Positions 1-4,841 of a stretch of DNA of 9,810 nt are shown piece by piece. The stretch's first letter is position 1; the number at the start of each line of letters is the position of its first letter. The stretch is from positions 1 to 9,810 of the forward strand of contig JANYCM010000130.1 of the NCBI GenBank assembly GCA_025360285.1, read 5' to 3'. This stretch comes from Sphingomonadales bacterium (GTDB lineage: Bacteria; Pseudomonadota; Alphaproteobacteria; Sphingomonadales; Sphingomonadaceae). A program made the position numbers and the translations under genes. The notes under the pieces are model-generated. The model was given only the letters and a program-made list of their open reading frames with translations. It was not told where the DNA came from and did no database searches.

Positions 1-335
1 CCGTCAAAACCCAACCGACCCTGGATTTTGAACGCCTGCGCCGCACCGATCGACGGCGGATCACGCGGCGCTGTTGGAATCCGCGCTCAATTGCCGGCCG
101 TTGATGACCAACCGCAAACAACGACATCCGGCGGCATGGCGGCGCCTGGGGAAAGCCCTTGGCCTTGCGGAACCATCAGCGGGCTTGCCCGTTACAGCAA
201 CCGGGCGGCGAATATGTTTCGCCGGCCAAATGAAGCAGCGGAGCGGCGTCGTGAACTGCCGTCGCTCTGGCTGTTTCGCGCGCCATGTCGGCCCTCATCG
301 GCATGGCGCACCCCCCTTTTTCTGCGGAGACTGAC
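1..335. other. Leader region with no recognised gene
   Basis: No reading frame here resembles a known protein. One plus-strand frame stays open from the left edge to about base 354, but its translation is Arg/Pro/Ala-rich, lacks domain-like patterning and runs into the entericidin gene in another frame, so I treat it as a GC-rich chance ORF. The tail of a gene lying to the left may end within the first 30-110 bases; too little is visible to tell. I found no tRNA-like cloverleaf. The only feature I can support is the EcfG-type promoter match at 169-193. Confidence 0.5.
169..193 (+). promoter_or_regulatory. Candidate EcfG (general stress sigma factor) promoter
   Basis: The sequence shows GGAAC at 169-173, a 16-base spacer, then CGTT at 190-193. 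This matches the published alphaproteobacterial EcfG consensus GGAAC-N16/17-cGTT. It reads towards the entericidin-like gene that starts at 336, which would give a 5' leader of roughly 130-140 bases. Nine fixed bases with a tolerated spacer should occur by chance well under once in a window of this size on both strands, and entericidin-like lipoproteins are known members of stress regulons. The assignment is an inference from sequence; the long leader is the main reason for caution. Confidence 0.6.
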
Positions 336-476
336 ATGTCGAAATTTGCGCTGATTGCCGTTCTGGTCACCGCCAGCCTGGGCCTCGCCGCTTGCAATAC
401 CGTTGCCGGTGCCGGCAAGGATGTCAGCTCGGTTGGCAAGGCCACGACCAAGGCCGCCAATGATGTAAAGAACTAG
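336..476 (+). CDS. Entericidin A/B-family small lipoprotein
   Basis: This 46-residue protein is a small cell-envelope lipoprotein of the entericidin (EcnA/EcnB) family. Residues 1-19 form a short signal peptide with one basic residue and a hydrophobic core. They end in the lipobox LAAC with Cys20 as the predicted lipidation and cleavage site. The mature part, CNTVAGAGKDVSSVG followed by a Lys/Ala-rich helix, carries the family's typical CNTxxGxGxD start. The start at 336 is chosen because GGAGA (326-330) lies five bases upstream; the earlier in-frame ATG at 285 would put 17 unrelated residues before the signal peptide. In E. coli entericidin B is a stationary-phase bacteriolytic lipoprotein; in alphaproteobacteria the exact role is unclear. 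No antidote partner is seen beside it. It faces tatC convergently and probably depends on the EcfG-type promoter upstream. Confidence 0.9.
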   Translation: MSKFALIAVLVTASLGLAACNTVAGAGKDVSSVGKATTKAANDVKN

Positions 477-483
477 CATGGTT

Positions 484-511
484 GGGGCGGGGCTTTGCAA
501 GGACCCGCCCC
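484..511. terminator. GC-rich hairpin between convergent genes
   Basis: GGGGCGGG (484-491) is perfectly complementary to CCCGCCCC (504-511). Within the 12-base loop, CTT (493-495) can also pair with AAG (499-501). It lies eight bases after the entericidin stop codon. There is no T-tract on either strand, so it is not a classical intrinsic terminator. It may act as a bidirectional end structure or RNA 3' stabiliser, or be a dispersed palindromic repeat. Confidence 0.5.
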
Positions 512-516
512 CCGGA

Positions 517-539
517 CCCCCTCCCTTCCAGAGAGGGGG
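517..539. terminator. GC-rich hairpin downstream of tatC
   Basis: CCCCCTC (517-523) pairs with GAGGGGG (533-539) around a nine-base loop. On the minus strand it begins 12 bases after the tatC stop codon, and it sits next to the hairpin at 484-511. There is no T-tract, so a role as transcription end or RNA stabiliser is only inferred. The CCCTCCC/GGGAGGG style resembles palindromic intergenic repeats scattered in sphingomonad genomes. Confidence 0.45.
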
Positions 540-551
540 AGCAGGAACACC

Positions 552-1340
552 TTATGCGGCGGCGGCGGCTTCGCGGGCGCGGCGGCGTTCGGTGAACCAG
601 ATGCCGATGATCGAAACTTCGTAGAGCAGCATCAGCGGCACGGCGAGGGCGAATTGTGACCAGACATCGGGCGGCGTGAGTACGGCGGCGACCGCGAACG
701 CCGCGACGATGGCATAGCGGCGGCCCGATTGCAGTTGTTTGCGCGTGATGATGCCGGCGCGTTCGAGCAGCATCAGCAGCACCGGCAGCAGGAATGCCAC
801 GCCGAAGCCCAGGATCATGTTCATCACCAGATCGAGATATTCGCCCATCGCTGGCAGGGCTTCCTGGCTGATACCGTTGACCGAGGCAGTACGCTGAAAA
901 CTCAGGAAAAACCGGAACGCCACCGGCATCACGACATAATAGGCCAGCGAGGCGCCCAGCGTGAACAGCACCGGTGTCGCCAGCAGGAAGGGTAGGAAGG
1001 CGCGGCGTTCGCGGCGGTAAAGGCCGGGGGCAACAAATGCCCATAGCTGATTGGCGATGATCGGGAAGGCCATGCAGACTGCGGCAAAGGCGGCGACCTT
1101 GATATCGACGAAGAACGCTTCGTAAAGCTTGGTGTAGATCAATTTGCCTTCGGAACCAGCACCATATGCCTTGACCAGAGGTTGCACCAGAAAGCCGAAG
1201 ATGCGCCCGGCCTGGGAAAAGGCGATGCCGAAGCAGATGGCGACGGCGACCAGCGACTTGAGCAGCCGGCTGCGCAATTCGATGAGATGATCGAGCAGTG
1301 GCGCCTTGCTGGCGTCGATGTCGGCGGCGTCGTCGGTCAT
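552..1340 (-). CDS. tatC: Twin-arginine translocase subunit TatC
   Basis: TatC is the polytopic inner-membrane core of the Tat translocase, which exports folded proteins. It binds the twin-arginine signal peptide and, with TatB, forms the receptor complex. The 262-residue product has the family's usual length (E. coli 258). Residues 17-26 (DHLIELRSRL) are the N-terminal signature, with Glu21 and Arg23. Pro54 falls in the conserved first periplasmic region. The loop APGLYRRERR (104-113) holds Glu111, equivalent to the signal-peptide-binding Glu103 of E. coli. Six hydrophobic segments are readable (about 30-50, 79-98, 116-139, 160-185, 198-212 and 220-238). The start ATG overlaps the tatB stop as ATGA, so the two genes are almost certainly translationally coupled. 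It is last in tatABC. In many alphaproteobacteria serS follows tatC; here a convergent entericidin gene does instead. Confidence 0.97.
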   Translation of the reverse strand: MTDDAADIDASKAPLLDHLIELRSRLLKSLVAVAICFGIAFSQAGRIFGFLVQPLVKAYGAGSEGKLIYTKLYEAFFVDIKVAAFAAVCMAFPIIANQLWAFVAPGLYRRERRAFLPFLLATPVLFTLGASLAYYVVMPVAFRFFLSFQRTASVNGISQEALPAMGEYLDLVMNMILGFGVAFLLPVLLMLLERAGIITRKQLQSGRRYAIVAAFAVAAVLTPPDVWSQFALAVPLMLLYEVSIIGIWFTERRRAREAAAAA

Positions 1341-1831
1341 GCCCCGGAACCGGGGGTGGATTCGGGCTTTTCGGGAGTCTTGCGCGGCCGGCGCGGCGTG
1401 GTAGCGGCCGGGTCGGCGGGCTTACGCGGCTTGCGGGCGGGCTTTCCGGGCGCTTCCACGGGCGTTGCCGGGGGCGGCGCTTTGCTGGCGGGCGGCGGCA
1501 GCATCCACGGCGTGTCGCTGTGATCGATATCGCCGGGTGGCGGCACGACATTGTTCTGCGCCGGCAGCGTGAGCGTTTCGGCAAACGGGTTGGCCACGGT
1601 GGTCGCCTTCATGATTGCGTCATTCTGCGCCGCCCAGGCCTTTTGCATTTCCTCCAGCTCGGCCTCACGCATCATCGTGTCGAAGCCGGCGCGGACGTGG
1701 CGGCTCATGGCGCGACCCTTGGCGACCCAGGTGCCGACCATGCGCATGACGCGCGGCAGATCCTTGGGGCCGATGACCAGCAGCGCCACCAGGGCGATGA
1801 CGGCGAGTTCCGACGAATCGATTCCGAACAT
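1337..1831 (-). CDS. tatB: Sec-independent translocase subunit TatB
   Basis: TatB is the single-span partner of TatC in the substrate-receptor complex. The 164-residue product starts MFGIDSSELAVI, with a membrane helix at about 6-20, the Gly21-Pro22 hinge and the K-D-L-P-R-V motif that begins the amphipathic helix (about 23-40). A charged helical stretch follows to about residue 80 (REAELEEMQKAW). The last 65 residues are a low-complexity tail rich in Pro, Ala, Lys and Arg, typical of alphaproteobacterial TatB and not conserved in sequence. AAGGGG stands a few bases before the ATG. The gene begins 24 bp after the tatA stop and overlaps tatC by ATGA. The short start MFGI, the GP hinge and the position between tatA and tatC separate it from TatA. 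Confidence 0.95.
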   Translation of the reverse strand: MFGIDSSELAVIALVALLVIGPKDLPRVMRMVGTWVAKGRAMSRHVRAGFDTMMREAELEEMQKAWAAQNDAIMKATTVANPFAETLTLPAQNNVVPPPGDIDHSDTPWMLPPPASKAPPPATPVEAPGKPARKPRKPADPAATTPRRPRKTPEKPESTPGSGA

Positions 1832-1855
1832 GCGGGCCCCTTGGGCGGGCCGGGA

Positions 1856-2092
1856 CTAGCGGCGCACGTCAGTAGTGGCGGGGTCGGCGGCCGGCACAGC
1901 GCTGGCGTTGGTGACCAGCGGCGGCGCCGGTGGGGCAGCGGCCGGCGGGGCATCACCATCGGCGAGGCCTTTTTTGAAGCTGTTGATGCCCTTGGCGAAA
2001 TCACCCATCAGATCGGAAATCCGGCCGCGGCCGAACAACAACATGACGATGATGATGAGGACGGCCCAGTGAACGAGGCTGAAAGAGCCCAT
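1856..2092 (-). CDS. tatA: Twin-arginine translocase subunit TatA
   Basis: TatA is the small subunit that oligomerises at the TatBC complex to form the passage for folded substrates. The 78-residue product has an N-terminal membrane helix (about 5-19), the hinge Phe20-Gly21, and the classical amphipathic segment GRGRISDLMGDFAKGI (21-36) followed by a Lys pair. The remaining 35 residues form a Pro/Ala-rich acidic tail. It is first in the operon, with AAGGG about nine bases before the ATG, and it diverges from argJ across a gap of about 118 bp that must hold the operon promoter. I cannot identify a convincing -35/-10 pair there. In many alphaproteobacteria scpA/scpB precede tatA; here they do not. 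Confidence 0.95.
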   Translation of the reverse strand: MGSFSLVHWAVLIIIVMLLFGRGRISDLMGDFAKGINSFKKGLADGDAPPAAAPPAPPLVTNASAVPAADPATTDVRR

Positions 2093-2195
2093 GGCGTAAC
2101 CCTTGCGTGAAAGCGAGTAACTGCCAGTGCCTTACACGCCGCTGGCGGGAGTTGCCAGCCTTTCGCGGTGGGCCGTTGCGTGGCCACGTTTCTAT

Positions 2196-2207
2196 GGGCA
2201 AAAGCCC
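2196..2207 (+). promoter_or_regulatory. Small hairpin directly before the argJ start
   Basis: GGGC-AAAA-GCCC forms a four-pair stem with an AAAA loop, ending three bases before the preferred argJ ATG at 2211. No Shine-Dalgarno-like sequence is present between it and the start. A further perfect inverted repeat, GCTGGC (2141-2146) with GCCAGC (2154-2159), lies further upstream in the tatA-argJ gap. Either could influence argJ translation, but both are short enough to occur by chance in DNA this rich in GC. Confidence 0.25.
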
Positions 2208-2210
2208 GGC

Positions 2211-3434
2211 ATGACCAGTTCCCCGCTCGCCCGCCCCTTCCCTGCCCTTGCCGCTATCGCCGGGGTGCGCATCGGCACGGCCACCGCCGGCTACAAGCGC
2301 TGGACCCGCGCCGATGTGACTGTGGTGGAACTCGCCCCCGGCACAGCCGTGGCCGGCATATTGACCCGGTCGAAATGCCCCTCGCCCGAGGTCGAGCTGT
2401 GCCGGGCCCGCCTGGCTGGTGGCCGGGCACGCGGGCTGGTGGTCAATGCTGGCAACAGCAATGCCTTTACCGGGCTGACCGGGCGCGAGGCGGCGCTGGC
2501 GCAGACAGCGGTGGCGGCGGCGCTGCTCGGCTGCGCGCCGGACGCGATATTCTGCGCCTCGACCGGCGTCATCGGCGTGCCCTTGCCGCAGGACAAGGCA
2601 GTCGCCGGGGTGACGGCGGCCCATGCGGCGCTCGGCACGGCGGATTTTGAAGCCGCGACAATCGCCATCGGTACCACCGATACCTTTGCCAAGGCGGCGA
2701 CGACCGCTGCGATGATCGGCGAAACGCGGGTGACGCTGAATGGCATTATCAAGGGATCGGGGATGATCGCGCCGGACATGGCGACGATGCTGGGCTTCAT
2801 CTTCACCGATGCGGTGGTGACGCCGGCGTTCCTGCAGGAACTGCTGGCCCGCGCCAGCGCCGGCAGCTTCAATTGCATCACGGTGGATGGCGACACCTCC
2901 ACCTCTGACACGGTGCTGGCCTTTGCCACCGGCGCCGCCGGCCATTCAGAAATCAGCGGTTGGGCCAGCCCCGGCGCCGATGCCTTTGCCGCCGCGCTCG
3001 ATGATCTGTGCCGGCAATTGGCGCAATTGGTGGTGCGTGACGGCGAAGGTGCGACGAAGTTCATCACGGTAACCGTGGCCGGCGCCGAGGATGACCGCGC
3101 CGCGCATGTGATCGCCATGAGCATCGCCAATTCGCCGCTGGTGAAGACCGCGATTGCCGGCGGCGATGCCAATTGGGGCCGGGTGGTGATGGCGGTCGGC
3201 AAGGCCGGCGAGGCCGCCGAGCGCGATCGCCTGTCGATCCGGTTCGGCAGTACTGAAGTCGCCGCCGGCGGCATGGTTGTGCCGGGCTATGACGAAGCCC
3301 CGGTGGCGGCGCACCTGGCCGGCCAGGATGTCGATATTGGGGTTGATCTGGGCATCGGCCCCGGCCGGGCGCGGGTCTGGACGTGTGACCTGACCCATGG
3401 CTACATCAGCATCAACGCGGATTACAGGTCTTAG
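2211..3434 (+). CDS. argJ: Ornithine acetyltransferase / N-acetylglutamate synthase (bifunctional ArgJ)
   Basis: ArgJ moves the acetyl group from N-acetylornithine to glutamate, recycling it in arginine synthesis; bifunctional forms also acetylate glutamate from acetyl-CoA. The 407-residue product fits the family length. It matures by cleaving itself before the nucleophilic Thr: the signature GSGMIAPDMATML is present, with Thr192 after Ala191, giving alpha and beta chains. Other conserved blocks are GNSNAFTG near residue 80, DGDTSTSD near 225, GEGATKF near 280, SPLVKTAIAGGDANWGR near 308-324 (Lys312), and the C-terminal YISINADYRS. The start is uncertain: a GTG at 2127 would add 28 residues that do not look conserved, while ATG at 2211 gives the normal N terminus but has no clear ribosome binding site. 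Which activities this enzyme has cannot be read from sequence. It is probably co-transcribed with the GST-like gene 28 bp downstream. Confidence 0.95.
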   Translation: MTSSPLARPFPALAAIAGVRIGTATAGYKRWTRADVTVVELAPGTAVAGILTRSKCPSPEVELCRARLAGGRARGLVVNAGNSNAFTGLTGREAALAQTAVAAALLGCAPDAIFCASTGVIGVPLPQDKAVAGVTAAHAALGTADFEAATIAIGTTDTFAKAATTAAMIGETRVTLNGIIKGSGMIAPDMATMLGFIFTDAVVTPAFLQELLARASAGSFNCITVDGDTSTSDTVLAFATGAAGHSEISGWASPGADAFAAALDDLCRQLAQLVVRDGEGATKFITVTVAGAEDDRAAHVIAMSIANSPLVKTAIAGGDANWGRVVMAVGKAGEAAERDRLSIRFGSTEVAAGGMVVPGYDEAPVAAHLAGQDVDIGVDLGIGPGRARVWTCDLTHGYISINADYRS

Positions 3435-3462
3435 GGCCGGCCGTGATTTTGGGGAGCGGCCG

Positions 3463-4362
3463 ATGACGATCATTCTGCATCATTATGAAACCTCACCGTT
3501 CAGCGAGCTTTTGCGCATTGCGCTGGGCATCAAGGGCGCAGCCTGGGCTTCGGTCATCATTCCCAATATTGCGCCGAAACCGCTGCTCACCCCATTGACC
3601 GGTGGCTATCGCAAGACGCCGGTGTTGCAGGTCGGGGCGGACATTTACTGCGACACGGCGGCGGCGATCGAGGTGATCGAGGCACTGCCCGGCCCCAGCC
3701 TGTATCCGGCACCGCTTGGCCGCGGCGGCGCGATGATCGCCGGCATGGCGGTGGGGCCGTGGTTCTTCCACGCTGTCGGCGCTGCGATGGGGCCGATCGC
3801 GGCGGCGATTCCTGATGCTTTCTGGGCTGATCGTGCCGCGCTGTTCGGCCTTGACCGTGGCATTCTCGAAGCACGCACGCCGCACAATCGGGCACAATTT
3901 GGTGCCGCCATGGCGCGCATCGAGGCGGCGCTCGCCGATGGCCGGGCTTTCCTTGCCGGACCAGCACCAGGCTATGCCGATTGCGCCGTTTATATGCTGT
4001 TGTGGTTTCAGCGGCGCTTTGATCCGGCAGCGCCGATCCTGGCACCCTTTCCCTATGCGGTTGCCTGGGAGGCACGGGTGCGGGCGATCGGCCATGGTGC
4101 GCCGGCCGATATGACGGGCGAGCAAGCACTGGCGGCAGCGCGCGATGCCGTGCCGGTGGTGGCCGAGCATGTCGATCCGAGATCGGGATTCGTCGTCGGC
4201 CAGGCGGTGACGGTGGCGACCGAAGATCCTGGTGCCGACAAGGTGGCGGGGACGCTGGCGCGACTGACCGATGTGGAGGTGGTTATCCGGCGCGATGATC
4301 CGCAGGTTGGCGCGGTCGCCGTACATTTCCCGCGGGCTGGGCAGATCGTGCGGGCGGCGTAA
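3463..4362 (+). CDS. Glutathione S-transferase-fold protein with extra C-terminal domain
   Basis: This 299-residue protein has an N-terminal thioredoxin-like GST domain (about 2-78) and an all-helical GST C-terminal domain (about 95-215). Visible signatures are the start MTIILHHYETSPFSE, where the usual first-helix catalytic position is in a Ser-containing SPFSE stretch and not a CPxC pair; the cis-Pro motif KTPVL (Pro53); and Asp64-Thr65, where GSTs bind the glutathione gamma-glutamyl group. In the second domain, YADCAVY (Asp173) matches the conserved folding motif. About 80 residues beyond a standard GST follow, including a Val-rich, probably beta-stranded segment ending in VHFPRAG. The substrate is unknown, and glutathione use is inferred from the fold. 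GGGGAG (3451-3456) precedes the ATG at a good distance, which favours this start over the in-frame ATG at 3397 inside argJ. It is likely in an operon with argJ, though no metabolic link is evident. Confidence 0.85.
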   Translation: MTIILHHYETSPFSELLRIALGIKGAAWASVIIPNIAPKPLLTPLTGGYRKTPVLQVGADIYCDTAAAIEVIEALPGPSLYPAPLGRGGAMIAGMAVGPWFFHAVGAAMGPIAAAIPDAFWADRAALFGLDRGILEARTPHNRAQFGAAMARIEAALADGRAFLAGPAPGYADCAVYMLLWFQRRFDPAAPILAPFPYAVAWEARVRAIGHGAPADMTGEQALAAARDAVPVVAEHVDPRSGFVVGQAVTVATEDPGADKVAGTLARLTDVEVVIRRDDPQVGAVAVHFPRAGQIVRAA

Positions 4363-4365
4363 CGT

Positions 4366-4420
4366 CCTCTCCCGGTTGAGGGAGAGGCGACTCGCGGCCC
4401 AGCGCGGCGGGTGACGGTGT
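4366..4420 (+). repeat. REP-like palindromic repeat, left copy
   Basis: CCTCTCCC (4366-4373) pairs with GGGAGAGG (4380-4387). This is followed by CGACTCG, a small GC-rich palindromic stretch, and GGGTGACGGTGT. The element begins four bases after the GST-like gene ends. It matches the reverse complement of 4443-4498 in order and spacing, so the two form an inverted pair. The type is familiar as a dispersed intergenic repeat of GC-rich Proteobacteria; no transposase is present here. Confidence 0.75.
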
Positions 4421-4442
4421 GCCCTGACTTCGAAACAGAAAA

Positions 4443-4499
4443 ACACCCTCACCCTCTCGGCCAAGAGGCCGAGTCGACCTCTCCCGTGAAGGGAGAGGT
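4443..4499 (-). repeat. REP-like palindromic repeat, right copy (inverted)
   Basis: Read on the minus strand, this copy has CCTCTCCC and GGGAGAGG arms (9 bp at 4477-4485 and 4491-4499, loop of 5), then CGACTCG, a second perfect hairpin (CTCGGCC 4456-4462 with GGCCGAG 4467-4473), and GGGTGAGGGTGT. It starts eight bases beyond the trxA stop codon, so besides being a repeat it may protect the 3' end of the addB-addA-trxA transcript or help end it. No T-tract follows on either strand. A 22-bp spacer separates it from the left copy. Confidence 0.75.
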
Positions 4500-4506
4500 T
4501 ATAAGG

Positions 4507-4827
4507 TTACGCCAGTTCGGCTTCCAGCCAGCTTTTCAGCTGGGACTTCGGCGCGGCACCGACCTTGGTGGCAACAGGCTCACCGTTCTTGAACAGGATC
4601 ATTGTCGGGATGCCGCGCACGCCGTAACGGGTCGGGGCATCGGGATTGTCATCGATGTTGAGCTTGACGATCTCGACGCCGGCGAGTTCGGCGTTAATTT
4701 CTTCCAGCGCCGGACCGATCTGGCGGCAGGGGCCGCACCATTCGGCCCAGAAATCGACAAGCACCGGGGTGTCGCTGCTGATCACATCGGCGTGGAACGA
4801 GGCATCGGTAATCTGTTTTGCGGCCAT
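4507..4827 (-). CDS. trxA: Thioredoxin 1
   Basis: This is a cytoplasmic thiol-disulfide oxidoreductase that reduces protein disulfides and is recharged by NADPH-dependent thioredoxin reductase. The 106-residue product is a single thioredoxin domain with the redox motif Trp30-Cys31-Gly32-Pro33-Cys34, the buried Asp25 that tunes it, the cis-Pro loop GIPT (Pro74) and the C-terminal Gly-rich turn before the last helix. No signal peptide is present. The second of two tandem ATGs (4827) is chosen because AGGAG lies six bases before it; the first ATG (4830) would leave only three, and an upstream TTG at 4845 would put that ribosome binding site inside the gene. It starts 14 bp after the addA stop and so is probably the last gene of addB-addA-trxA, an arrangement common in alphaproteobacteria. 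Confidence 0.96.
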   Translation of the reverse strand: MAAKQITDASFHADVISSDTPVLVDFWAEWCGPCRQIGPALEEINAELAGVEIVKLNIDDNPDAPTRYGVRGIPTMILFKNGEPVATKVGAAPKSQLKSWLEAELA

Positions 4828-4833
4828 CATCGG

Positions 4834-4838
4834 CTCCT
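4834..4838 (-). promoter_or_regulatory. Ribosome binding site deciding the trxA start
   Basis: The minus strand reads AGGAG here, six bases before the ATG at 4827 and three before the tandem ATG at 4830. It lies between the addA stop codon and trxA, giving trxA its own initiation site within the shared transcript. This supports the 106-residue form. Confidence 0.7.
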
Positions 4839-4841
4839 GTT

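Noticed and set aside
28..354. Plus-strand open frame of 108 codons before and over the entericidin start
   Set aside because: It begins with TTG, its translation is Arg/Pro-rich with no family resemblance, and it overlaps a convincing lipoprotein gene in another frame. It is typical of chance open frames in high-GC DNA.
424..1584. Minus-strand 386-codon open frame overlapping tatC and tatB
   Set aside because: The product is Arg/Pro-rich and unstructured, and it runs across two well-recognised Tat genes in another frame.
2093..2210. Sigma-70 type promoters for tatA and argJ in the divergent gap
   Set aside because: Weak TTGCGT-like and TTACAC-like hexamers are present, but the spacing (about 24 bases) does not fit and nothing stands out above background.
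4794..4817. Second EcfG-like match (GGAAC followed by GTT) on the plus strand
   Set aside because: The GTT stands 16 bases after GGAAC with T before it, so spacing and the -10 element both miss the consensus. It lies within trxA and reads into no plus-strand gene.
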